From contig NZ_FTNO01000001.1 of the NCBI RefSeq assembly GCF_900156425.1, positions 868,001 to 932,000 of the forward strand: a stretch of 64,000 nt of DNA, read 5' to 3'. The stretch comes from Haladaptatus litoreus. GTDB taxonomy: Archaea > Halobacteriota > Halobacteria > Halobacteriales > Haladaptataceae. Of this stretch, positions 52,900 through 61,820 are shown one piece after another. The notes beneath the pieces are model-generated. The model was not told where the DNA came from. It was given only the letters and a program-made list of their open reading frames with translations, and searched no databases. How positions within the stretch are numbered: the first letter of the stretch is position 1; each line of letters opens with the position of its first letter. Made by a program: the position numbers and the translations under genes.

Positions 52900-53466
52900 A
52901 TGAACCGGATGCAGACGGTACTGTTCGTCGCCGGCACCGCGCTTTTTCTCACAGGTATCGCGGTCAGCGTCGGGGGACTCGGCTCTTCTGCGGCGGACGC
53001 AGAGACCGCAAGTCCTGACGACACGGGTTCGGAAATAAATGAGGGTGAGACGCAGGACGACGCCGATTCGGGCGACGGAACAGGGGAGAGCGAACAAGAC
53101 ACCGAGAGCAGTGATTCGAGCGACGAAGACGGAGATAGGCAAGCCAATGGAGAGGACGCGAATGACGACGAAGAAGAGCGTGACGATACGGAATCCGAGC
53201 GACAGGACGGTGAAGACGAGAACGAAGGAGATGGTGAAAACGAAGGTGATGACGAGAACGAAGACGATGGTGAAGACGAAGGAGATGGTGAAGACAGCGA
53301 CGAACGAGATGAGGAAGGAGATGAGTCTGAGAACGACGAAGACGACTCCGAGCGCGAAGATGAGACGACTACCGAGGACGAAAACGAGAGCGGCGATACC
53401 GATAACGGGAGCGAAACGACCACCACGACCACTGAGAGCGACGAAAACAGCGGCGTCGGAAACTAA
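52900..53466 (+). CDS. Highly acidic exported low-complexity protein
   Basis: Encodes 188 residues. A signal-like or anchor helix (MNRMQTVLFVAGTALFLTGIAVSVGGLG) leads into 150 residues dominated by Asp, Glu, Asn and Gly with GE/GD-rich repeats, ending in Thr/Glu stretches. No domain. The polyacidic tail could bind cations or spread at the surface, or could be a flexible spacer. A basic reading frame in another phase (53039-53470) is a by-product. Start: the ATG at 52900. Confidence 0.65.
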   Translation: MNRMQTVLFVAGTALFLTGIAVSVGGLGSSAADAETASPDDTGSEINEGETQDDADSGDGTGESEQDTESSDSSDEDGDRQANGEDANDDEEERDDTESERQDGEDENEGDGENEGDDENEDDGEDEGDGEDSDERDEEGDESENDEDDSEREDETTTEDENESGDTDNGSETTTTTTESDENSGVGN

Positions 53467-53533
53467 CTGAACTGTTTGCCTCGTTCGAAATTTCCGCGAG
53501 ACACCACCGCTGACCGACCACGCCGGAGCATCT

Positions 53534-53734
53534 TTATTTCTGTTCGTACCAATGTTCCGCGAGTTTGTACCCCGTGAGCACCCCGACTGTACTAAGTAGG
53601 CTACTCGGGAGTGTCATTCGAAGTCGGAGTTCGCCATCGTCGCGCGTGTACGTCCAAAACCCGACGAGGAGCGACGAAAGGAATCCCGTTACTGCTCGAT
53701 GCTGGTACTGACAACGCCGATTCAGGGCAAAAAT
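53534..53734 (-). pseudogene. Open minus-strand remnant, small protein
   Basis: The minus frame ending at 53534 reads QYQHRAVTGFLSSLLVGFWT, then GELRLRMTLPSSLLSTVGVL, and ends YKLAEHWYEQK. It looks like a real small membrane-associated protein, but no in-frame ATG, GTG or TTG is found before MTLP, and a stop lies at 53737. It may be a 5'-truncated gene, or a gene with a non-standard start. Confidence 0.3.
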
Positions 53735-53783
53735 TCATCTACGAAAGCATAACTCCACTCCCAAATCGAATATCCAAGTCGCC

Positions 53784-53978
53784 CTATCCGCCCCACTCGC
53801 CACCCATATCTCCGGCAATCTGCTCGCGCCACATGTCGTACTCGGTTTTGCACGATGGGGTCGCTCGCACGTGAGCGATGAATCCCCAGCCGCCGTCTTC
53901 GAGGGTGGCATCGCAGAACGGACACCGTTCCGGATTCGTCCACGAAGTCGCCTGCGCGGGTTGTGTTTCATACGACAT
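53784..53978 (-). CDS. Small zinc-binding protein
   Basis: Encodes 64 residues (MSYETQPAQATSW...). CPFC at 19-22 with His36 and Cys43 (AHVRATPSC) could form a C2HC zinc site. A short helix DMWREQIAGDM follows. Typical of small haloarchaeal zinc proteins, function unknown. Start: the ATG at 53978. Confidence 0.65.
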   Translation of the reverse strand: MSYETQPAQATSWTNPERCPFCDATLEDGGWGFIAHVRATPSCKTEYDMWREQIAGDMGGEWGG

Positions 53979-54156
53979 ATACCGTACTACAACGACATTC
54001 TATAAAATATTTCGGTTCAAAGAAGACAAACAGGTGTATTAAATATTCTCCAGTGCTCATAAGTCCACTAATGGATTTGTGTATTGTCTGTTCGTCTATT
54101 TCTACTCCTGTTCCGCAGTCAGCGGATTGAAGACGGACTTTTGCGTTCTTGTTTCC

Positions 54157-54936
54157 ATGAAAGCGTTCGCACCGGGAAGTGTGACGGCGGTGTTCGCACC
54201 GACCGAATCGGGCGACGAATCGAGGGGCGCGAGCATGGCAATCGAGGACGGTATCGTCGCCAACGTGCAAACCGCCGGGGAAACCGAAATCGTGCTCGAC
54301 GGCGAGGCAACCGATTTCGAACCGGTCGAGGGCGTCCTCGCCGAACTCGGTGTTTCGGCGCGGGTCGAACTCGACGCTGCGATTCCCATCGGTTGTGGGT
54401 TCGGCGCGAGCGGCGCGGCGACGCTCGCAACCGCGATTTCCGCGAACGAAGTTTTCGAACTGGGTCATTCTCAGGACAAACTGGTCGGGTTTTCGCACGT
54501 CGCAGAGGTCGAAGCGGGCACCGGACTCGGCGACGTGTTCATTCAGTCAGCAGGGGGCCTGTTGATGGACGGTGGGTCGGGACGAAAACGGTGGGAACCG
54601 ACCGACGCCGTGGAGTACGTTTCTTTCGGCGGCATGTCCACGAGCGACGCCCTCGGCGACGAGGAGCTCATGGCCCGCGTCCGAACCGTCGGCGGACGAA
54701 CCCTGCGCTCGTTTCCCGATGAACCGTCGCTGGAGCGAGTGATTCGGGATTCGTGGGCGTTCGCCCGCGAACTCGAACTGCCGACGGGTCGGGTCGAAGC
54801 AGCGGTTCGCGAAGTAGAATCGGAAGGTGGCGTGGCGAGCATGGCGATGCTCGGCGAAACCGTGTTCGCCGTCGGCGTCGATGATATCTTTCCCAACAGA
54901 ACAAATGTATCTCACCACGGTTCACAGCTTCTATAG
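54157..54936 (+). CDS. Pantoate kinase (GHMP family)
   Basis: Encodes 259 residues. Archaeal pantoate kinase phosphorylates pantoate for CoA synthesis. It starts MKAFAPGSVTAVFAP, the family opening; the ATP loop is PIGCGFGASGAATL at 77-90, and GTGLGDVFIQSAGGLLMD near 120 is conserved. The phosphopantothenate synthetase gene is not adjacent here. The ATG at 54157 is chosen by alignment of the first strand; an upstream in-frame start adds a Cys-rich, non-homologous stretch. Confidence 0.88.
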   Translation: MKAFAPGSVTAVFAPTESGDESRGASMAIEDGIVANVQTAGETEIVLDGEATDFEPVEGVLAELGVSARVELDAAIPIGCGFGASGAATLATAISANEVFELGHSQDKLVGFSHVAEVEAGTGLGDVFIQSAGGLLMDGGSGRKRWEPTDAVEYVSFGGMSTSDALGDEELMARVRTVGGRTLRSFPDEPSLERVIRDSWAFARELELPTGRVEAAVREVESEGGVASMAMLGETVFAVGVDDIFPNRTNVSHHGSQLL

Positions 54937-54977
54937 AGACATACCTTCAAATATCTTAACGACAGTTAGTATCAACT

Positions 54978-55645
54978 ATGGAGTACGAAATCACCAACGG
55001 GCCGAGCCGGTGCTTACAGTCGAACTCGACACGGACGAATACGTCGAAGCGAAAACCGGTGCGATGGTGAGCAGAAGTGCGACCATGGCCGCAGACACGG
55101 AAATCGCAGGTGGAGAGGGAATCACGGGAATGCTCTCGCGAGCCATCAGCGACGAACAGGAAATGGTTACGAACACGTTCATGGCGGAGGCAAACGGCGC
55201 ACACGTCACTCTCGCGCCGGATACGCCAGGCGACATCGTCCCCATCGACCTCGCCGAAACCGGGCGCATCAAGGCCCAGTCCGGGTCTGCGCTGGCGTGG
55301 TCACCGGAAGTCGAACACGAAACCGCACTCAACAACGCGCGGAACTTCTTCTCGTCCAGTGAGTTGACCGTTCTCGCACTGGATGGTGATGGTATCGCCT
55401 TCCTCTCGTCTTACGGGTCGATTTACAGTGTGAATATCAGCGACGACGACCCACTCATCGTTGACGAAGACCACCTCGTCGCGTGGACGGACGGACTCGA
55501 CCTCACGCGGGAACGCGACGGCGGCATCAAATCCTCGTTTTTGGGCGGAGAAGGCCGAGTAACGCGATTCTCCGGCGAGGGAACCGCGTGGATACAGACC
55601 CGCGACCCACTCGTGTTCATGAACGGCCTTTCGAACGAGAACTGA
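54978..55645 (+). CDS. AIM24-family protein with an apparent single-base frameshift
   Basis: AIM24/TIGR00266-type protein. The ATG at 54978 starts MEYEITNGPS, the family's usual beginning, but the frame then runs into an unrelated reading. From about 55008 the family sequence continues in the next frame (VLTVELDTDEYVEAKTGAMVS...), as if one base were lost near AGCCG at 55005. A GTG at 55010 gives an N-terminally shortened 211-residue product. Later features: ANGAHVTLAPDTPGDIVPIDL, NFFSSSELTVLALDGDG and WIQTRDPLVFMNGL. Could be real frameshift, pseudogene or sequencing error. Confidence 0.65.
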
Positions 55646-55699
55646 ACCCCATCGACTGCCATCGGTTTTTTGCTGTTCGGTAGCCTGTGTCTATCAGTC

Positions 55700-56533
55700 A
55701 TGACCGATTCGGCGACCAGCGGTGCGACCGCGGACACTGATGCCCACGAATCCCATCACGAACGCAGTCAGTGGCCGGTCGTCTCGGCAATCGGGGCGGG
55801 CCTGCTGTACGCCGGAGTCGCACTTTTCCTGTTGGGGCGCGCGACGGATGTCATCCCCGCGATTGTCGGCGCTATCGCCGGGGTCGTCGGTTTCGGTGCG
55901 TTCGTCGCCGGACTCGTCGGATGGCTCAATCAGGCGTATCTGGCGGGCTACTGGCGAAACCAAGCGAGCGCCCGAAAACGCCGGGCGTACCGGGCGACCA
56001 TGATTCTGTTTCTGGTGACGGACGTGGCGACGTTCGCCGCGGGGTTCACTTACTACGTTTTCGTCCGCATCGGCGGGTGGCCGCAGGACCTCCCCGACGT
56101 GTTGACGTCGCTGGTGCTCGTCAACACTGTCTTGCTCGTCCTGAGCAGTTTCACGCTCCACTTTTCACACGCGGCGCTCGAAAACGACCGCCGAAATCGG
56201 TTTCTCGCGCTGTTGGGCGTGACGATTCTCCTCGGCGTCGCGTTCGTCGCGGGGCAGGTTCTGGAATACTACGAGTTCGTCGTCGGCGAAGGATTCACGC
56301 TCACGTCCGGGATTTTCGGGAGCGCCTTTTACGGCCTCACCGGACTCCACGGCCTGCACGTGACGCTCGGCGTGATTCTGCTCGGAATCGTCTTCTGGCG
56401 GGCCAGACGCGGCCAGTACGATTCCGACCGGGATACGTCGATTACGACGGTTTCGTACTACTGGCACTTCGTCGATGTCGTCTGGTTGATTCTCGTCCTC
56501 ATGCTGTACGTCGGGGCCGAAATAACGGTGTGA
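55700..56533 (+). CDS. coxC: Cytochrome c oxidase subunit III-like protein
   Basis: Encodes 277 residues with seven helices. Family signs: RATMILFLVTDVATFAAGFTYYVF near 100, SSFTLHFSHAALENDRRN, and FYGLTGLHGLHVTLGVILLGIVFWRAR, then YYWHFVDVVWLILVLMLYV. Start: the ATG at 55700 (MTDSATSGAT), placing a His-rich, acidic tail before helix 1. It is the first of the oxidase cluster and converges on the 56543 gene. Confidence 0.88.
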   Translation: MTDSATSGATADTDAHESHHERSQWPVVSAIGAGLLYAGVALFLLGRATDVIPAIVGAIAGVVGFGAFVAGLVGWLNQAYLAGYWRNQASARKRRAYRATMILFLVTDVATFAAGFTYYVFVRIGGWPQDLPDVLTSLVLVNTVLLVLSSFTLHFSHAALENDRRNRFLALLGVTILLGVAFVAGQVLEYYEFVVGEGFTLTSGIFGSAFYGLTGLHGLHVTLGVILLGIVFWRARRGQYDSDRDTSITTVSYYWHFVDVVWLILVLMLYVGAEITV

Positions 56534-56542
56534 GTCCGAAAA

Positions 56543-57103
56543 CTATCGAGACATCCGTCCAGCCCGTTCCTCGCGTTCGAGCAATTTTCGGTAGAGCGGC
56601 GGCGTCAGGATTCCGAGAATCCCGAGTAGGATGGAGACGACGCCCAATGGGAACAAAAGCGGGTCAACCGAGAGACACGAATTTGTCGACGAAATCGTCG
56701 CGTACCGCACGGTTCCGTCGGACGTGACGAGGACACCGCGTTGGAAGGCATCACGATGCACGAACTGGCCTCGCACGTCGGCAACGCCTCTGGGACTTCG
56801 GACGGCCTCCTCGAACGCCCGTCGTTCCGCCGGAGTCAGTTCCTCTACGGCGAATCTATCGAGGGTTGGCGTCTCCGGATTTCCCACGTACTGCCCGCTT
56901 TCTGCGGGGGAATAGACGATGATTGTCGGGTTGCTACACAACCCCAGTTCGGACTGTGCGACCGCGTACCCACCGAGGACGCCGCCCGCGATTCCGACTG
57001 CGACGAGGAGGGTTCCCAAGAAGGGCGCGCCGTAGGTCAGGACGAGCGAACCGATCGTTCGGTCGTCCGGCACGGGACTGGAGTATCGCTCGTCCCCACT
57101 CAT
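56543..57103 (-). CDS. Membrane protein of the oxidase cluster, unknown function
   Basis: Encodes 186 residues. It starts MSGDERYSSPVPDDRT, overlapping the stop of coxA by four bases (ATGA). Two helices (about 22-45 and 150-175, the second PLLFPLGVVSILLGILGILTPP) flank a polar domain with CSNPTIIVYSPAESGQYVG and a second Cys in SSTNSCLSV. Perhaps an outer-face domain and an assembly or accessory part. A much longer open frame through coxA is a by-product. Confidence 0.6.
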   Translation of the reverse strand: MSGDERYSSPVPDDRTIGSLVLTYGAPFLGTLLVAVGIAGGVLGGYAVAQSELGLCSNPTIIVYSPAESGQYVGNPETPTLDRFAVEELTPAERRAFEEAVRSPRGVADVRGQFVHRDAFQRGVLVTSDGTVRYATISSTNSCLSVDPLLFPLGVVSILLGILGILTPPLYRKLLEREERAGRMSR

Positions 57104-59373
57104 CCTTTGACCTGCCAGCGCGAGGTGAGGTATTCGAACGTGACTGCCAACCCGAACCCGTAGAACCAGTGGGCGATGAGGACGAACACGACGTAGGCAA
57201 GCAGTTGCAAGTCCGTCTGTCCCGTGTAGAACGCGAGTGCGAAACCAACCGAGATGATGGTCGCGTAGGCCAGTCCGGTGATGATTCGCGGCCGTCCCGG
57301 CAGGTATTCGGCGAAGACGGCGAACAGGAGCGCCCAAGTCGTCATCCCCCCAGCGAGAAAGAGGAGATACCCGACGGCGGCACCTCGCAGGCCGACGAGT
57401 CCCGCCAGTTCGGAAAACGACGCGAGGTCGAATACGCCCAAAATCGTCGCCGTGAACAGCACACCGGACATGAGCATCGTTCCGACTAATCCGCCGGTTC
57501 CGGCCGCGAGAGCAACGCGCGGAATCGTACTCAACAGTGGTTCGACGGTTCGGAGAACAGTCGGACTTCCCTCGCCGGGAACGGTGGTCGAAGACGGGCG
57601 CGTCGTTTCGGGTTCCGTGGGTTCGATGCCGTACTTCTCTTCCAACCGCCGTTCGAACCACTGCCACTCGCGGGTGAACTGCTGTGTTCGCTTCAGTCCC
57701 CACACGTCGGCGGTTTGAACCGGGGTTCCGCTCCAGAACGACCAGAGCATGTTGTAGAGCCACAACAGGACGCTCAGGCCGATGAGAAACGCGCCGACGG
57801 TTGCGATTCGCTGGAACGAGGCGAACTCGGGCGGATAGAACGCGAGACGGCGCGGCAAGGTTAACAGCCCCATAAGAATCAATGAACCGAAGGTCAGTAC
57901 GGAGCCGAACACCAGCAGGATGGACTGAAACAGCGCGAGTTGGCGATCGTACAGCCGTCCGGTCAAAATTGGATACCAGTAGTAGCTCGCCGCAATCATC
58001 ATGAACGGGATGATGCCCATGACGATGAAGTGGAAATGGCCGACGACGTAGTAGGTGCCGTGGTAGAGGATGTCCACGGGAATCGTCGCGAGGAAGACTC
58101 CCGTCACCCCGCCGACGACGAAGGTCCCGATACTGCTGATACAGAGCACCATCGGGGCGGTCAGCCTGACGTTGCCCGACCAAATCGTCGTTATCCAGTT
58201 GAAGACTTTGATGGCACTCGGCACTGCGATGGCGATGGAAACCGCCATAAAACTCGCGCGGATTCGCGGGTCGATGCCGGTGGTGAACATGTGATGTGCC
58301 CAGACACCGAACGAGAGGATGCCGATTGCGAGCGTCGAGTAGACGACGAATGTGAAGCCGAATAGCTTTCGCCCGGCGAATTTCGGGAGGATGAAGCTCA
58401 TCAGTCCCGCCGCGGGGAGGAAGATGATGTACACCTCTGGATGGCCGAAAAACCAGAACAGATGCTGCCAGAGTATCGGGTCGCCACCCTCTGGGATGAA
58501 GAACGTCGTCCCGAAGTTACGGTCGAGCAGGAGCATGATGAGCGCACTCCCGAGAAGCGGAAACGCGAACAGAATGAGGCCGCTCGTCGTGAGGATGTTC
58601 CAGACGAAGATGTCCAAGTTTTCCCACCCGACGTTTTCACCGCGTTCGTAGGCGATGGTGACGATGAAGTTGATTGCCCCGAGGGTTGTTGCGATGCCCG
58701 AGAGATGCAAGCCGAGGATGAGGAAGTTCACCTGCGGATTCGGCGACTGTATCGAAAGCGGAGTGTAGAGCGTCCACCCCAGTTCGGGTTCTCGGAGCGT
58801 CCAGAAGAACTGAAAGAGGTCGCCGCGGATATTGAGGAGGTTGAGAAACTGCCCGACGACCTGCGCGGGAAGTCCCCCCCGAGCGAGAAAGAGGGAAGGC
58901 GGAAGAAGCCAAAAGCCGATGGCGTTGAGGCGCGGAAACGCCATGTCGTCGGCGTCGATGAGGAGCGGGACGAAGTAGTTCCCGATGCCGAAAAATACTG
59001 GTGTCACGAAGAAAAACAGCATCGTGATGCCGTGGGACGTAAAAAGCGCGTTGTAGGTTTCCGTAGACCAGATGTCCGCGTTCGGCGTGAGCAGTTCGGT
59101 GCGCATCATCATCGCGTCCGTCCCGCCCCACAGCGCCGCGAAGGTTCCGAACAGGATGTACAGTATCCCGATTTCTCGGTGGTTCGTCGTGGTCGTCCAG
59201 TGGACGACGGTTCGTTTGAGCGTCTCCAAATCCACGTCAAACTCGCGCCGTGACCGATAGCCGCCGTCCGGTTTCGTAGCCCGTTTTTTCGAGAGCCAGA
59301 AAACGAACCAGCAGGCACAGAGTATCGACCCGAGGATGGTCAGTTCGACCACTGCTCGATTCACGGCTGGCAT
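57100..59373 (-). CDS. coxA: Heme-copper oxidase subunit I (with C-terminal extension)
   Basis: Encodes 757 residues from the ATG at 59373 (MPAVNRAVVE); a GTG at 59439 would add 22. The twelve-helix core has heme His in FTSHGITMLFFF, CuB and Tyr in FFGHPEVYIIFLPAAG, CuB His pair in WAHHMFTTG, and heme ligands in GHFHFIVMG. From about residue 600 a further region of four helices follows (GLRGAAVGYLLFLAGGMTTW...). It reduces O2 to water. Divergent from coxB, with the AT-rich promoter between them. Confidence 0.92.
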   Translation of the reverse strand: MPAVNRAVVELTILGSILCACWFVFWLSKKRATKPDGGYRSRREFDVDLETLKRTVVHWTTTTNHREIGILYILFGTFAALWGGTDAMMMRTELLTPNADIWSTETYNALFTSHGITMLFFFVTPVFFGIGNYFVPLLIDADDMAFPRLNAIGFWLLPPSLFLARGGLPAQVVGQFLNLLNIRGDLFQFFWTLREPELGWTLYTPLSIQSPNPQVNFLILGLHLSGIATTLGAINFIVTIAYERGENVGWENLDIFVWNILTTSGLILFAFPLLGSALIMLLLDRNFGTTFFIPEGGDPILWQHLFWFFGHPEVYIIFLPAAGLMSFILPKFAGRKLFGFTFVVYSTLAIGILSFGVWAHHMFTTGIDPRIRASFMAVSIAIAVPSAIKVFNWITTIWSGNVRLTAPMVLCISSIGTFVVGGVTGVFLATIPVDILYHGTYYVVGHFHFIVMGIIPFMMIAASYYWYPILTGRLYDRQLALFQSILLVFGSVLTFGSLILMGLLTLPRRLAFYPPEFASFQRIATVGAFLIGLSVLLWLYNMLWSFWSGTPVQTADVWGLKRTQQFTREWQWFERRLEEKYGIEPTEPETTRPSSTTVPGEGSPTVLRTVEPLLSTIPRVALAAGTGGLVGTMLMSGVLFTATILGVFDLASFSELAGLVGLRGAAVGYLLFLAGGMTTWALLFAVFAEYLPGRPRIITGLAYATIISVGFALAFYTGQTDLQLLAYVVFVLIAHWFYGFGLAVTFEYLTSRWQVKG

Positions 59374-59540
59374 CCTCCAGTTGTCGATAGCGTCCTCCAG
59401 CGATGCGTTCGGCACGCTTCGCTCCCCACTTCTCCCCACCCTTCGTGCATGCGTACATACTCGCGTCGGGAGCCAACACGATAAAGCCGCAGGCCGAACT
59501 GAATGACTAACACTCTGACACGTAACTCAGCGTGCGATAA

Positions 59541-59549
59541 ACTATATCC
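59541..59549 (+). promoter_or_regulatory. TATA-box candidate for coxB
   Basis: ACTATATCC lies about 28 bases ahead of the ATG at 59573, within the 199-base gap between the divergent coxA and coxB. Confidence 0.45.
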
Positions 59550-59572
59550 GGCCGTCAGTTGACTCCGGTACA

Positions 59573-60316
59573 ATGCGACTTCGTCGCGGGGGGATGGTCG
59601 CCTGTCTTCTCTGTACGGTTGTAATCGCCGCCATCGAACCAGCGGCAGCGCAGTCCGTCAACAAACGGCTCATCGACCAGTTGAACTTCCAGCTCATCTA
59701 CGTGGCGCTCCCGCTGACGCTGTTCGTCGAAGTCATTCTCATCTACGCCGTCGTTCGATTCCGGAACAACGACGACCCGCTACCGACCGCGGAAGACCCG
59801 GCCCTCGAAATCACGTGGACGATTGCGACCGCTATCATTCTCCTGTTCGTCGGTTTTGCGGCGTACACGGTTCTCACGAGTCCGTACATTACGCCGAATC
59901 AACCCGGCGACCAAGTGAACCAGATGGCCGCAAACGGGACGAACAATTCGTCCGCGCCGGACGCGGTGATTGTGGAAGGACTCGCCTATCAGTGGGGGTG
60001 GCAGTTCGAGTATCAAAATTCGAACCGAACCACGCAGGACGAACTCGTGATTCCGGCGAACAGCGAAGTGTACGTTCGGATGACATCCGCGGATGTCATC
60101 CACTCGCTGTTCGTGCCCGAACTCGGCGTCAAACAGGACGTGTTCCCCAGTCGAACGACGGTTGTCCACACACGCGTCTACGAACCCGGAACGTATCGCG
60201 GCTACTGCACCGAGTTCTGCGGCGCGGGCCACGCACGAATGAGGACCACCGTCAGGGTACTTCCACAGGACGAGTATCAGCAGTGGCTTCGGGGGAACGC
60301 AACCGCGGAAAAGTAA
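59573..60316 (+). CDS. coxB: Cytochrome c oxidase subunit II
   Basis: Encodes 247 residues. A signal-like helix, two transmembrane helices, then the cupredoxin domain. CuA ligands: His177, Cys212, Glu214, Cys216, His220 and Met223 in VIHSLFVP and YCTEFCGAGHARM. It takes electrons from a blue-copper or cytochrome donor into subunit I. Lies 199 bases from coxA, divergent. A perfect 11-bp hairpin (60078-60101) is embedded in the coding sequence. Confidence 0.92.
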   Translation: MRLRRGGMVACLLCTVVIAAIEPAAAQSVNKRLIDQLNFQLIYVALPLTLFVEVILIYAVVRFRNNDDPLPTAEDPALEITWTIATAIILLFVGFAAYTVLTSPYITPNQPGDQVNQMAANGTNNSSAPDAVIVEGLAYQWGWQFEYQNSNRTTQDELVIPANSEVYVRMTSADVIHSLFVPELGVKQDVFPSRTTVVHTRVYEPGTYRGYCTEFCGAGHARMRTTVRVLPQDEYQQWLRGNATAEK

Positions 60317-60322
60317 ATTTGG

Positions 60323-60685
60323 TTAGTTGCCGTTCGAGAGTTCGACGTTCTCCAGCGTGAGTCCGACTTCTTCGATGGTAATCTCGATTCGGCAAATCTC
60401 GTATGTTTCTCCGTTTATCGACAGCGTCAGTCCCTCGATAGTCGTCGTGGACTCCGCTACGGTGTAACTCCGGTCTTCGATGGTCGTATCCGGCAGCCCC
60501 GGCCCAGAGAGGGTGGTGTCGGAGACGGTTATCGTCGCGTCTTGAATGGTTATCTCCTGACTGCCGATTTCGTGGACGCCGTCGCTCGCGGCCTGTCCGT
60601 CCGCGAGTGCCACGCTCGTCCCGCCAGCGAGGAGGAGGACGCCAATCAGTATGCTTGCGGTGAGTTGTCGGGGTGTAAGTCGCAT
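60323..60685 (-). CDS. Exported protein of unknown function
   Basis: Encodes 120 residues. An N-terminal helix (MRLTPRQLTASILIGVLLLAGG) looks like a signal peptide or anchor; cleavage perhaps after SVALA. The mature part is beta-rich and acidic (ITIQDATITVSDTT, LTLSINGETYEICRIEITIEE), possibly a small beta-sandwich. Convergent with coxB, seven bases away. No family recognised. Confidence 0.6.
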   Translation of the reverse strand: MRLTPRQLTASILIGVLLLAGGTSVALADGQAASDGVHEIGSQEITIQDATITVSDTTLSGPGLPDTTIEDRSYTVAESTTTIEGLTLSINGETYEICRIEITIEEVGLTLENVELSNGN

Positions 60686-60934
60686 TTTGCATCTCTCTTA
60701 TTCGCTGGAACGGGGAAAAACAGCGGAGATAGTTGACGGTGGTTCGTCTCGATTGAGCGCCGTTCATTCCGTACACGAAACTGATATAGAATCTCGTAAA
60801 TTCCGTTGGAATTGTTCTTCTACGCTCTGATGCGGTTTCAACTTTCGTAAAAATAGATGGCCGATTGCGTTAGTTGTCGAACTGTTCCCCTTCGTCGTAG
60901 GGCAGGCCAGACGGATAGTAGGCACTGCCTATAC

Positions 60935-61657
60935 TCACTCTGCTTTTTTCCTTTCTTTCCAGTCTCCCGGCTCTTCTCCGTGAAACTCCCCTTTGGCTTC
61001 CCGTTTTCGCGGCCAAAACGTGACGAGTATCAGTGCAAGGTAAAACGCACCCACGATTCCAACGATGATTTCACCCGAGACACCCGGAACCGCCGCGGTT
61101 TCGCGCCACGGTTCGTTCGGTACGAAGAGGGTTATCCGGAACAACCACGCGACGGCCAACAGCACGTAAAGCGGGAAGTACACCCGCTTGAGTCGGCGCG
61201 AAAGCGCCTCCCGATACGAAACCTTGAGCATCGGTTTTCGGAGGTCTTCGCCCAGTTCTTCGCGCCACTCGCCGAGCGTCGCGCCGACCGGATTCAGCGC
61301 GTTCGCGTAGACGTTTTCCTCGACCAGACGGACGCGCGCCCGAATCGCGTCGTATGACCGATAGCGGCGCACGTCGAACAACAGAAACATCGAGAGGGCG
61401 ACCATCCCGATGGGGATGAGATACGGCGGCACGTCGCTACTTTGGAATCCGAGCGCCAGCACGGCGGTGACGACGGCAATCGCCCAATCGACGGTCAGGT
61501 CGAGTCGGTCTAAATACCGCCCCGACTGCGACAGCGCACCGCGGTAGAAATGCGGCATCAGGGTCAGAAACTCCTCGCGGTTTTCCGCCGCGTCACCGGC
61601 AACCTCCCGTGCATCCTGTTTCGTCGGGTCGAACCCATCCTCACCCTCGTTGGCCAT
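60935..61657 (-). CDS. DUF2270-family membrane protein
   Basis: Encodes 240 residues. Four helices with a polar central loop. FLTLMPHFYRGALSQSGRYLDRLDLTVDWAIAVVTAVLALGFQS opens the family, then LLFDVRRYRSYDAIRARVRLVEENVYANAL and a C-terminal FLVP/LALILVTFW segment. A polar, charged tail ends it. Conserved in haloarchaea; function unknown. Start: the ATG at 61657. Confidence 0.75.
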   Translation of the reverse strand: MANEGEDGFDPTKQDAREVAGDAAENREEFLTLMPHFYRGALSQSGRYLDRLDLTVDWAIAVVTAVLALGFQSSDVPPYLIPIGMVALSMFLLFDVRRYRSYDAIRARVRLVEENVYANALNPVGATLGEWREELGEDLRKPMLKVSYREALSRRLKRVYFPLYVLLAVAWLFRITLFVPNEPWRETAAVPGVSGEIIVGIVGAFYLALILVTFWPRKREAKGEFHGEEPGDWKERKKAE

Positions 61658-61820
61658 CGGTGAAAATAGCCGCTCAGCGTGGTTAACAGTGCGTTTCAGA
61701 TACAGGTGGACAGAAAGCGGACCAAACTACAGACTGCGTAGTTGCAGGGATGTGGGCGAACAATCACGGCCGCGTTCGTCTCGGTGTGGCCGCGGCAATG
61801 TTCGTATCAGTGCGGCGTGG

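Noticed and set aside
53039..53470. Basic Lys/Arg/Thr-rich frame inside the acidic exported protein
   Set aside because: A shifted reading of the GA-rich repeats; haloarchaeal proteins are acidic.
56543..58183. Minus-strand frame of 546 codons through coxA
   Set aside because: Only its last 186 codons are supported (the gene at 56543); the upstream part is coxA in a wrong frame, rich in Arg.
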